From Deltaproteobacteria bacterium (lineage in GTDB: Bacteria; Desulfobacterota; DSM-4660; Desulfatiglandales; B25-G16), in assembly GCA_018400255.1 (NCBI GenBank), contig JAGYMO010000129.1:1-25711 (forward strand): 25,711 nt of DNA, read 5' to 3'. Positions 7,052-14,964 of this stretch are shown here, one piece after another (the stretch's first letter is position 1; each line of letters opens with the position of its first letter). Below the pieces are notes generated by a model that was given only the letters and a program-made list of their open reading frames with translations, searched no databases and had not been told where the DNA came from. The position numbers and the translations under genes were made by a program.

Positions 7052-9631
7052 TTACTCTGGCGGTCTTTGACGCTGAGGCCTGTAATTTTTCTCAGCAATG
7101 CTCCCATCTGTTTTATATAAGACAACCTGAGGGTGAGATTTCTCATGTTTTTTAAGGGCCTCTTCCCATTTGTCTTTTGTCTTTTTATCAAGGGTGGCCC
7201 ACCCCATCCTCCCTCTACATTTAGGAAACTTCGAACAGCTCAACCACGGACCCCGACTACTGCGGCGAAGATTTAACGGAGCTCCACACTTTGGGCATTT
7301 AAGATCTGTTGACAATGGTGCAATCTTAGGTGGTTTAACGGTACCCTTTTTATCCAGGTTCAGTATGCCATTGCAATCAGGATAATTCGAACAACTTAAA
7401 AAGGGGCCAAAACGGCCTTTTCGAAGTAGCATGGGTGAACCGCATTTGGGGCAGGCAATGTCTGTTTGTTCAGGTAATGCAGGCTTACCATTTCGATCTA
7501 TAGGGGCTGCATATTTACAGGTTGGATAATTAGAGCAGCTAAGAAATCTACCGTTACGGCCAAAACGATAGACCGCGGGACTGCCGCATTTTGGGCAGGT
7601 ATAAGGAGAAGGTTGCGTTTCGCCTTTAGCGTGCCCCATGTTTTTATATGCTGTGTCAAGGCTTTGTTGAAAGGGCCCATAAAAATTCTGGAGCATCTGG
7701 AGCCAATCAATATGGTTTTCTTCAATGCTGTCCAATTGCTGCTCCATATCCCGCGTGTAACCTATTTGCATTAAGTCAGGAAATGCCTCAATGAGTTTAT
7801 CAGTAACCATCATTCCGAGATCAGTTGCATAAAATTTTTTTTCATATTTCTCTACATACTTTCGGTTTTGTATAAGATGGATAATTTGTGCATACGTGCT
7901 TGGCCTTCCTATTCCCTCTGATTCGAGCTTCTTTATCAGCGATGCCTCTGTATATCTGGGGGGAGGCGTAGTGAAGAATTGTGCGGGATTAATTTCGATT
8001 GCCTTTATAGGCTGCATTTCATTCATATTAGGTAATATCTGTTCGTCTAAGGTATTGGGTACGCCGAGTACCTTATAATAACCATCAAAGATCAAAATAC
8101 GTCCATTAGCGTGAAATATGAATTCTCCGTTATCAGCAGTGTTACCGGAGATTAATATGGATGTGTAATTCCATTTTGCATCAGCCATTTGACATGCTGT
8201 AAACCTTTCCCAGATAATCTTATATATTTTATATTGTCTTTCATCCAAAGAGTCTCGAATCATTTCAGGTGTAAGATTGATATCAGTAGGGTGTATTGCT
8301 TCATGTGCCTCTTGAGCTGATTTGTTTGACGAGGAAAAGATGTTTGCCTTGGCAGGGAGATACTTGTTGCCAAAATGAGTGCCAATATAGTCCCTTGCCA
8401 TTCCAACTGCCTCTGCGGAAAGCTGCGTAGAATCAGTTCTCATGTATGTAATTAATCCGACTGATCCCATGCCCTTTATTGATATGCCTTCGTAAAGCTC
8501 TTGAGCGGTTCGCATGGTTGACTGCGCGGTAAATCCAAGCTGATTCGCTGCTGTTTGCTGAAGGGTGCTTGTTATAAATGGGGCATAGGGATGACTTCCC
8601 GTAGTTTTAGTTTGAATTGATTTGACATGCCATTGGGGTCCATCTGAGACAAATCCTTTTAAATAAATTTTTTCGCGAACCTTTCCATTTGGGTCAGCTT
8701 GATTTGTTTTTATTTCTTCCTCTAAAATAAAGCCTGCTTTTTTAGCAGCCTTCATAATATCGTTAATATTCTTTGGTTTAAACTTAATACCGTCTATTTC
8801 AATTAATTCTGCAGCAAAACAGTTATTTTCAATAAGCCATTTGTTTTTTTCACGAATTGTAAGGTTAACAGGTTTTTTGTTTTCTTGATATTGATTAGAA
8901 ACATTCACCACATTTTGCCATTTTTTACCAAGATTTTCAGCGTTGTTTAAATCTGTGGTAAATATGCCTTTAAGTTTCCAATATTCTTCCGGATTAAAGG
9001 CTGTAATTTCACGCTCTCTTTCCACAATTATCCTGACTGCTATTGACTGAACACGACCAGCGCTAAGACCCGCAGAGACCTTTTTCCATAAAAGTGGGGA
9101 TACCTGATACCCTACAATGCGGTCAAGTATGCGTCTTGCTTGCTGCGCATTTACCTTGTATAAATCAATTTGGCGTGGATTTTTAAATGCCTTTTCAATG
9201 TCCATCTTTGTAATTGCATTGAATACTACACGTTTTCCTTCTTCCGGCTTAATATTGAGTACCTGTGCAAGGTGCCATGCAATAGCTTCCCCTTCACGAT
9301 CCAGATCTGTAGCAAGCCATATTCCCGAGGCCTTTTTTGCTGCCTGTTTAAGAGTTTTAACTGTATTGTCTTTACCTTTAATAATGTGGTAGGTTGGCGT
9401 AAAATTGTCATTCAGATCTATCCCTGGAATAGGGCTTCTATCGCCTTTGGTATTTTTATTCGGCAAATCACGCACATGCCCGAGTGATGCCATTACAATA
9501 TAGTCTTTTCCAAGGTATTTGTTGATAGTCCGAGCCTTTGCAGGTGACTCCACTATAACAAGTTGTTTACCTGTAATATTGAATTTGTCATCAATAGTAT
9601 TTTTAATAGTTTTTGATTTTTTTTCAGGCAT
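7052..9631 (-). CDS. topA: DNA topoisomerase I (type IA)
   Basis: TopA relaxes negatively supercoiled DNA by single-strand passage. The TOPRIM domain has Glu28 in VIVESPAKARTINKYL and Asp109-x-Asp111-x-Glu113 in ATDLDREGEAIAWHL. The catalytic Tyr396 lies in SVGLITYMRTDSTQLS. The C-terminus has three four-cysteine zinc ribbons (CPKCGSP, CPKCGSP, CPKCGAP), each closed by a CSNYP- or CSKFP-type pair. At 859 residues the length is usual for multi-ribbon enzymes. The N-terminal region after GHVRDLP is longer than in the commonest proteobacterial form, and a variable stretch at about 225-330 carries extra residues. AGGA sits upstream of the ATG. The gene follows dprA on the same strand, a frequent pairing, here with 208 bases between them. 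Confidence 0.97.
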   Translation of the reverse strand: MPEKKSKTIKNTIDDKFNITGKQLVIVESPAKARTINKYLGKDYIVMASLGHVRDLPNKNTKGDRSPIPGIDLNDNFTPTYHIIKGKDNTVKTLKQAAKKASGIWLATDLDREGEAIAWHLAQVLNIKPEEGKRVVFNAITKMDIEKAFKNPRQIDLYKVNAQQARRILDRIVGYQVSPLLWKKVSAGLSAGRVQSIAVRIIVEREREITAFNPEEYWKLKGIFTTDLNNAENLGKKWQNVVNVSNQYQENKKPVNLTIREKNKWLIENNCFAAELIEIDGIKFKPKNINDIMKAAKKAGFILEEEIKTNQADPNGKVREKIYLKGFVSDGPQWHVKSIQTKTTGSHPYAPFITSTLQQTAANQLGFTAQSTMRTAQELYEGISIKGMGSVGLITYMRTDSTQLSAEAVGMARDYIGTHFGNKYLPAKANIFSSSNKSAQEAHEAIHPTDINLTPEMIRDSLDERQYKIYKIIWERFTACQMADAKWNYTSILISGNTADNGEFIFHANGRILIFDGYYKVLGVPNTLDEQILPNMNEMQPIKAIEINPAQFFTTPPPRYTEASLIKKLESEGIGRPSTYAQIIHLIQNRKYVEKYEKKFYATDLGMMVTDKLIEAFPDLMQIGYTRDMEQQLDSIEENHIDWLQMLQNFYGPFQQSLDTAYKNMGHAKGETQPSPYTCPKCGSPAVYRFGRNGRFLSCSNYPTCKYAAPIDRNGKPALPEQTDIACPKCGSPMLLRKGRFGPFLSCSNYPDCNGILNLDKKGTVKPPKIAPLSTDLKCPKCGAPLNLRRSSRGPWLSCSKFPKCRGRMGWATLDKKTKDKWEEALKKHEKSHPQVVLYKTDGSIAEKNYRPQRQRPPE

Positions 9632-9839
9632 ATATATTCCTTTATTGAGAACTTAGTCCCTTTGATCAGATAGAAATTAGATGTTTTTGTTACTTTTTGG
9701 TTAAAGTTGACTAATTAGGCCCCTAACACTTTGTAAAAAGCTGCAAGTTTTGCATACACCCTGAATTTCAGTATCGAGCACTTTCTGAAAGAAAATCTTA
9801 AATAATTATCTTGCCGTATTTCTGTAAAGATGAAACTTT

Positions 9840-10946
9840 TCAGGAAAGTATGAACATTTTGCCAGGCAATTGCTTGATGACCCCTTTTAACTCTAATTTC
9901 ATTAATAGACCTGATATTTGGCCTGGCTCTATTTTGATGGATCTCGCTATCTGGTCTATATGAACAGGATAATGTCCGAGATAATTGTATATTTTTCTTT
10001 CATTGTCACTCATAAGGGGTACGTTTCTTTTGGTATTGAGTCCCATGGCACCAGAACCTTCAGAAATAAATCCAAGCTCTTCAAGTATATCCCCTGCATT
10101 TTCAATAAGTTTTGCGCCTTGTTTAATAAGAAAATGCGTTCCGGCACTTTTAAAGGATTCTATGCTTCCAGGTACGGCAAAAACCTCTCTGCCTTGCTCT
10201 AACGCAAGGGATGCTGTTATCATGGTTCCACTTTTCTTTGATGCCTCTATTACAACAACGCCTCTGGATAGACCGCTGATGATTCTGTTTCTAATAGGAA
10301 AATTTTTTGGCTCGGGTGCCGTGCCTATTGGAAATTCGGTAATTACGGAACCGTTTTCTGCTATAAGGTTGAAAAGTGTTTTGTTGGACTCGGGATAAAT
10401 CACATCAATGCCTGAACCCAAAACAGCTATAGTAGGTCCTCCTCCCCTTAAGGAACCCCAATGGGATGCCGAATCTATACCTATAGCCATGCCGCTGACA
10501 ATGACTACGTTATTTTTGGCGAGATTTCTGCAAATTTCTTCGGCAATTTTGAGCCCGTAATGGCTTGGCCGGCGTGAGCCTATAGCAGCAACCATAGTTT
10601 TATCTGAAGGTAATTTATTGCCTTTTATGTACAGTAATGGGGGAGGGTCATAAATTTCCCTGAGATCTGCAGGGTAGGACTTATCTGCTATAGTTATGAG
10701 GCGGCAATTATTTTTTTCTATTAATACTAATTCTTTTTCTGGGTTGCCTTCCCACGCCTTATTTTTTATTTTATATGCTGTATTTTTACTAATGCCTTCC
10801 ACCATCATTAAATCATTTAAATCTGCTTCAAATACCTTTTCCGGGTAACCAAATTGTTCTATAAGGCGCTTATAGGTGACATTTCCCAGGCTTGGGATCA
10901 TTTTTAACGCGATCCAACTATATTTGTCTTCAAGATTTTTTTCCAT
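9840..10946 (-). CDS. dprA: DNA-processing protein A (DprA/Smf)
   Basis: DprA binds incoming single-stranded DNA and loads RecA during natural transformation, and it is also kept in many bacteria not known to transform. The 368 residues show an N-terminal helix-hairpin-helix/SAM-like part (1-70), then a complete Rossmann-like core: AAIGSRRPSHYG near 120, VSGMAIGIDSASHWGSL near 150, IAVLGSGIDVIYP near 173, NFPIRNRIISGLS near 215 and SGTMITASLALEQGREVFAVPG near 239. A C-terminal winged-helix domain (about 310-368) is present. No catalytic or binding motif is broken. It is upstream of topA on the minus strand and 292 bases downstream of the Mut7-C gene. Confidence 0.96.
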   Translation of the reverse strand: MEKNLEDKYSWIALKMIPSLGNVTYKRLIEQFGYPEKVFEADLNDLMMVEGISKNTAYKIKNKAWEGNPEKELVLIEKNNCRLITIADKSYPADLREIYDPPPLLYIKGNKLPSDKTMVAAIGSRRPSHYGLKIAEEICRNLAKNNVVIVSGMAIGIDSASHWGSLRGGGPTIAVLGSGIDVIYPESNKTLFNLIAENGSVITEFPIGTAPEPKNFPIRNRIISGLSRGVVVIEASKKSGTMITASLALEQGREVFAVPGSIESFKSAGTHFLIKQGAKLIENAGDILEELGFISEGSGAMGLNTKRNVPLMSDNERKIYNYLGHYPVHIDQIARSIKIEPGQISGLLMKLELKGVIKQLPGKMFILS

Positions 10947-11003
10947 TTAAGGGCCGAGATATTTTTTTAAGATAAGCTGTACACCATTTTTTAATCATGT
11001 AAG

Positions 11004-11024
11004 ATGCGAAAATATTTTTCGCAT
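11004..11024. repeat. Perfect 9-bp inverted repeat upstream of dprA
   Basis: ATGCGAAAA (11004-11012) is the exact reverse complement of TTTTCGCAT (11016-11024), with a 3-base centre. It lies about 60-80 bases upstream of the dprA start on the minus strand. Neither strand has a T-run directly after it, so an operator or a dispersed palindrome is more likely than a terminator. The remainder of 10947-11238 shows no gene. Confidence 0.45.
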
Positions 11025-11238
11025 TAATATCCGAATATTTTCATATACTTAAATTAGCAGAAAAGTTACCCATATTTTGAGGTGGCATATAACCAAAATT
11101 AGATATAGTCAAGTTTTTTTCTGTAAACAAAAGATATTCAAGGTAATAACTTAGGGCCTTTGCAAGGTTGTCAATTCTATCATGAGAGCAAATTCATTAA
11201 TTAATACAAGAGGTTCCTTAATGTCATAGTATATAAAA

Positions 11239-11721
11239 TTATTTGAAACCCCAATCCCTAAATTTTTTTAGAATATTGTCTTTGTGTGTGCCAGGCCAGT
11301 AAAATTTTTTACAGACTGGGCAGAAAAGAATATTCTTAGGATAATTGGAAAAGACAAAATCAGGCACATTTTCCCTGGCCTCATCCTCCTCTACTCTAGA
11401 TAAAAGAGAATTGCATATAGAGCACCTTTTAAACCAGGCACTGTGATCCCTCGTAAGGCTTATTGACCTGTCAACAATTTTGACTTGGCTTCCTACCTTG
11501 TCATGATTGATTAATAGGGCATTGGGGTAGGAGCTATATGTCTTCCGATTTTTTGTAAGTATAATCCTTCCTTTCTTAGAGAGTTCTGATAATTCATTTT
11601 CTTTATAATGTGACCTGTAGATGGTATCATAGCCCATAATCCTTAAGCATTTTGCAAGTCTGCCCAGCATGCTGTCAGCCGCAAATAGAATTATTTTATT
11701 TTTGTTAACCTTAGACATCAT
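11239..11721 (-). CDS. Stand-alone Mut7-C RNase-domain protein with zinc ribbon
   Basis: This protein matches the Mut7-C family, whose PIN-like domain is predicted to be an RNase. The signature FAADSMLGRLAKCLRIMGYDT (13-33) contains the expected Asp16, and the C-terminal zinc ribbon has Cys100/Cys103 and Cys134/Cys137 followed by KKFYWPGTHKD. In many bacteria this domain is fused behind a beta-grasp Ub-Mut7C domain. Here only about 12 residues precede the RNase domain, and a matching Ub-Mut7C protein is encoded separately at 24424-24702. The usual ILTRDR-type motif reads ILTKNRK, so the expected acidic residue is Asn58 and catalysis may be altered. Two adjacent ATGs (11721 and 11718) are possible starts. 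Confidence 0.88.
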   Translation of the reverse strand: MMSKVNKNKIILFAADSMLGRLAKCLRIMGYDTIYRSHYKENELSELSKKGRIILTKNRKTYSSYPNALLINHDKVGSQVKIVDRSISLTRDHSAWFKRCSICNSLLSRVEEDEARENVPDFVFSNYPKNILFCPVCKKFYWPGTHKDNILKKFRDWGFK

Positions 11722-11928
11722 GGCTTTTTTATTGTGGAGGCTTATGGATTTAAAACTTGCTATTTACGGATGATGCAAATAAATTCGTCTTAGATTAAAA
11801 TAGCTTTATTTATCTCTAGTATTTTTATCTTGCCTATAGATTTAGACCCCCACTTTTTAACTGTAATAATATTTTTCAGGATTTCCACATATAATCACCG
11901 CAATTTATTGTGAAAGATCATTATACAC

Positions 11929-12267
11929 TTATCTCCAGTGACCAGGTATCCATCGTCCTTTTGGTCCGTGATGACCAGGAACCCAAATCGCCCCCTTATG
12001 GGATCTCGGGTGGCCTAATAATTTCCAGTGGCCTAAAATCCATTCCCCTTCATTGTTATAATGTCCCATCACCCATACTTTGTTGCCTTTAGGATGGCCA
12101 ATGTATTTCCAGTGCCCCCTTATTAAAGTGCCATTTTCTGTGGTATGTGGCTCTATCCACACAAAATGAGGTCCTGGTTTTGTTGGTATACAATGAGAAA
12201 TGGACGAAAAAAACAAGGGTATCACAAAGATTAATAAAACATAAGCTAACGTGATTTTTTTTGACAT
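11929..12267 (-). CDS. Small secreted protein with tandem WxxGHW repeats
   Basis: The 112-residue protein has a lysine-led N-terminus and a hydrophobic segment (about 5-23) consistent with a signal peptide. The mature part resembles WxxGxW (YXWGXW) repeat proteins of unknown function, many of which are exported. There are two tandem units of about 29 residues, each running GHWK..GHP...(V/I)W(V/M)xGHx....W, followed by a truncated third unit ending in IPGHWR. A longer frame begins at 12318, but the ATG at 12267 is preceded by AGGAGG at good spacing and sits right before the signal sequence. The Cys after the hydrophobic region is not in a good lipobox, because the residue before it is His. Function is unknown. 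Confidence 0.8.
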   Translation of the reverse strand: MSKKITLAYVLLIFVIPLFFSSISHCIPTKPGPHFVWIEPHTTENGTLIRGHWKYIGHPKGNKVWVMGHYNNEGEWILGHWKLLGHPRSHKGAIWVPGHHGPKGRWIPGHWR

Positions 12268-12383
12268 AATATCCTCCTTTTCAAGTGATTTATTTGTTAT
12301 CAGCAAATATAATGCCAATAAATAAGAATCACGCTAATAGATTTTATACTACAATTTTAGTACTGCGGCGATAGTTTCTATAT

Positions 12384-13595
12384 TTAATTCCTGAATTCTT
12401 TATTTCTTGTGATAGAGGCAAGGAGGGCTATGGTTAAAAGGAGGGCAATCAAAACAATAACCTGAAGCCAAAACACATAGACGATACTATAATTTTTAAT
12501 CATGCTTTTTGCTGTAAAAACTGACAAAGATCCTATACCAAACGTAAAGATGAATTTTACCCCGTAGCTTGTTGAGCGGAGTTTTTCCGGTGTCAGATGC
12601 GCAACAAGGCTATTTTCGATAGGTTGCATGCCAAGGGCAAAAAACAGATAACCTGTTGTAAAGATAAAAAGTGGGATATTGCTGAACTGAGTCATAAGGA
12701 TTAAAAACGGTAATGAAAGGAGGTGGAACATAAAGTAGCCAAGGCGTAAGTCCAATTTATCTGCCACACGGCCTCCTGCCATCATGCCAAAAATGCCAAT
12801 AAAATAAACTATTGATGTGAGTATGGTAGCGGACAATGTTTTAGTGCCGGTAAGTTTTATAAAGGAAAGGCTATTAATAATGTTGTCTAAGAATGGTACG
12901 ACTTGCTCAAAATATGTAGGGATAACAACGGAAGTTCCACGGTAGCAGAATCCTGCAAACATCATGCATATACAAAGGATCGAGAAATAAAGCATAGGCT
13001 TATTATTACCTGCACTAACCTCTGATTTTTTTATATTTTGTATTGTTTCATGAAAATCTACAAGAAAAAGTGAAATACTTGATGCCAATACAACTAAACC
13101 TAAAGAAAGATATATTGCACGCCAGCCATATTTATAAGTCACAATACCCGTAACAATTGGTGCAAGACCAAGGCCGATATTTCCAAAAACACCATTTATG
13201 CCCAAGGCAAATCCTCTTCTGCTGCATCCCTTGCTTATCACCCCCATTCCCGCAGGGTGATAAATAGATGCAAATAGGCCCGCAAATGTCAGACTTATCA
13301 TTAAGTGATTAGATTCTTTTGCCATCCCTGCAAAAATGGAAGATATGCCAATGCCTATAAGATAGATTAAGAGCATTTTTCTGGATCCCCATAAATCCGA
13401 CAGCATGCCCATAGGCAAAGCGCCTAAACCAAAGAATAGATACATGAAAAAACCGAGAGATAAGGCGTCGGCAAGGGGCATCTTAAAGTAATGTGTAAGA
13501 GGGATTACAAGAGAAGGGAAGATGAGCATAAAAAAATGGGATAGAAAATGGCAATAGGAGGTGAAAATAATTATTTTTTTTTCATTAGAGGTCAT
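12384..13595 (-). CDS. MFS transporter, fosmidomycin-resistance-like
   Basis: This is a 403-residue polytopic membrane protein with the hydrophobic periodicity of about 12 transmembrane helices and a more polar central loop near 190. The major facilitator motif A variant GMLSDLWGSRKM (63-74) follows the second helix, and GLFASIYHPAGMGVIS near 106 is characteristic of the Fsr-like (fosmidomycin-resistance protein) branch. The true substrate cannot be read from sequence, and many members are simply annotated as MFS efflux proteins. The ATG has only a weak ribosome-binding site. Upstream lies a 625-base gene-free divergent region. Downstream on the same strand is the WxxGHW protein gene, 116 bases away and with its own strong Shine-Dalgarno. 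Confidence 0.88.
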   Translation of the reverse strand: MTSNEKKIIIFTSYCHFLSHFFMLIFPSLVIPLTHYFKMPLADALSLGFFMYLFFGLGALPMGMLSDLWGSRKMLLIYLIGIGISSIFAGMAKESNHLMISLTFAGLFASIYHPAGMGVISKGCSRRGFALGINGVFGNIGLGLAPIVTGIVTYKYGWRAIYLSLGLVVLASSISLFLVDFHETIQNIKKSEVSAGNNKPMLYFSILCICMMFAGFCYRGTSVVIPTYFEQVVPFLDNIINSLSFIKLTGTKTLSATILTSIVYFIGIFGMMAGGRVADKLDLRLGYFMFHLLSLPFLILMTQFSNIPLFIFTTGYLFFALGMQPIENSLVAHLTPEKLRSTSYGVKFIFTFGIGSLSVFTAKSMIKNYSIVYVFWLQVIVLIALLLTIALLASITRNKEFRN

Positions 13596-14220
13596 TGGTT
13601 AATCTTGTATTAAAAAACTTTTATGCATTTTTAGTATGTTTGATTGATAAAATCTTGATTGTTTTAAAAATAATTAATTAAAGTGGCTTATACATAGTTA
13701 AAAAAGCGATCATAATTATGTTTTTATAAGGTTCTTTTTATAAAATCCACACCTTTTTTAACTCTGCCCTGTAAATTTAAAATAAAATTGGGGGTGTAAA
13801 AAAATCCTCTACTTACAATATTTTCATTTTGCAAGAACTATTATTTCATAAATTCTTAAAAATTACATAGAAGTCATATTTTCTATTTGTCCTGATTCGC
13901 CAGGAATTTAAAGTATTTCTTATAAAATTTGAACACTAAGGATTTAATATATAAATTCATGGCAGATAATATATGAGATTTGAAATTTGTTTTTGTATGC
14001 TATATCGGTAAATTTTTATGTATTTTGAGAAGCAGTTTATTTAGGTTTGATCATTAAAACCTACAATTATTTCCGGATTGTCTGTTGACATACTATATGA
14101 AATTTTCTATAGCCTACAATATCAGAATTAAATTGTGGTTATAAGGATGGAAGAGAGGCGTAGCCTTTGCTTAGTTAATAAAAGATAAAATCTTAGAAAA
14201 CGTAAATTCGGCATGCATAT
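13596..14220. other. Gene-free divergent intergenic region (625 bases)
   Basis: This very A+T-rich stretch separates the minus-strand MFS gene from the plus-strand cysteine-rich small protein gene. I find no convincing ORF, tRNA or known RNA family. It holds a candidate promoter (14085-14113), a short stem AGAGGC/GCCTTT near 14151-14165, and small repeats such as CCTG/CAGG near 13892-13905. It could contain promoters for both flanking genes or decayed sequence. Confidence 0.6.
14085..14113 (+). promoter_or_regulatory. Candidate sigma70 promoter for the small Cys-rich gene
   Basis: A perfect -35 hexamer TTGACA (14085-14090) is followed after exactly 17 bases by TATAGC (14108-14113), a 4/6 match to the -10 consensus. 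Transcription would start near 14120, giving a leader of about 100 bases before the ATG at 14221. In such A+T-rich DNA chance matches are common. Confidence 0.4.
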
Positions 14221-14421
14221 ATGAAACGGGAAAAGTATAAAAAAACGAAGACTCTAATAAATAAGGAAGTTCTAAATTATGAGGTTTGCCCACGTTGTTT
14301 AGGAACAGGCCTGATATGCTCTTGTGAGCCAAACATTTCTCCAGGGTGCTGCTGCGCAGACTATGCAAATGCAATATGCCCAGAGTGCAAGGGTACCGGA
14401 AAGATAGTGGTAAAGACATAA
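14221..14421 (+). CDS. Small cysteine-rich protein, DnaJ-type zinc-finger-like
   Basis: The 66-residue protein contains nine cysteines. Two CxxCxGTG motifs, CPRCLGTG (23-30) and CPECKGTG (53-60), match half of the four-repeat zinc centre of DnaJ and would pair to bind one zinc ion. Between them lie Cys33, Cys35 and a Cys43-Cys44-Cys45 triplet, which may bind a second metal. The N-terminal 20 residues are lysine-rich. There is no J domain. Upstream is a candidate promoter, but no clear Shine-Dalgarno precedes the ATG. The motif conservation argues for a real gene despite its small size and isolation. Function is unknown. A metal-binding or chaperone-adaptor role would be a guess. Confidence 0.65.
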   Translation: MKREKYKKTKTLINKEVLNYEVCPRCLGTGLICSCEPNISPGCCCADYANAICPECKGTGKIVVKT

Positions 14422-14964
14422 TATTTAGCCTGCTCAGGGCGATTTTTCCAAAATACAAAATATTTATATCATATAGTTAGGATTTATTTAAAGATTAAAA
14501 AACAATGCCTATAAAGGCTTGAACACTATATGTTCAGAACATTTAAACATACAATTGATCTTTTCATTCAAGAGAGAAAAATATAGCAAAAAAGCACTGA
14601 AGCTTTTAAAGGCTTTAGATTTGGCCCACCGACATTTATGGCCTGTTTTTTTATACAAAGAATTTTTCAACGCCTGCCTTAAAGATAGTATCATAGCTAC
14701 CTCTTTTTTAGATATGCATAAGCTTAGCTTACTTTAATATCAGCATATTATGAAGCTTATATATCCTTTAATAAAAACTCTTTCAGGGTTGCACCTGTTG
14801 AATGGCTTGCCAGGGTTTACCGTTTCAAATATTTTGTACTACCAGCGCGGTAATTTAACCAAGTAATCACCAGTTTTAATTCTTGATTGCAGATTGAAAT
14901 GATTATATTGACAGAGGAGGGAAAAAGAAATAACATATAAGCCTAAAAAACAGGATTTTGAGAT
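14422..14964. other. Gene-poor region upstream of ffh with several inverted repeats (543 bases)
   Basis: No convincing gene is seen. A 72-codon plus-strand frame at 14519-14737 has no ribosome-binding site or recognisable domain. Inverted repeats are frequent: GCCT/AGGC (14507-14518), TGAACA/TGTTCA (14520-14536), ATAAGCTT/AAGCTTAT (14718-14760) and TTACCG/CGGTAA (14817-14853). The region has no conserved SRP RNA loop, despite lying next to ffh. It ends with the ffh promoter candidate. Confidence 0.55.
14908..14936 (+). promoter_or_regulatory. Candidate sigma70 promoter of ffh
   Basis: A perfect TTGACA (14908-14913), a 17-base spacer and TAACAT (14931-14936, 4/6 match to the -10 consensus) lie 29-57 bases upstream of the ffh ATG. 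The predicted leader is only about 20 bases and contains AGGA at 14952-14955. Position and spacing fit well, but the -10 is imperfect. Confidence 0.45.

Noticed and set aside
14148..14189. Possible 13-codon leader peptide before the Cys-rich gene
   Set aside because: AAGG directly abuts the ATG, leaving no proper spacing, and there is no run of regulatory codons or attenuator hairpin.
14519..14737. 72-codon plus-strand frame upstream of ffh
   Set aside because: No ribosome-binding site, no recognisable domain, and it starts inside an inverted repeat. An overlapping minus-strand frame is equally open, as is common in A+T-rich spacer.
14740..14964. SRP (4.5S) RNA upstream of ffh
   Set aside because: The conserved GGAAGCAGC-type apical loop of bacterial SRP RNA is absent on both strands.
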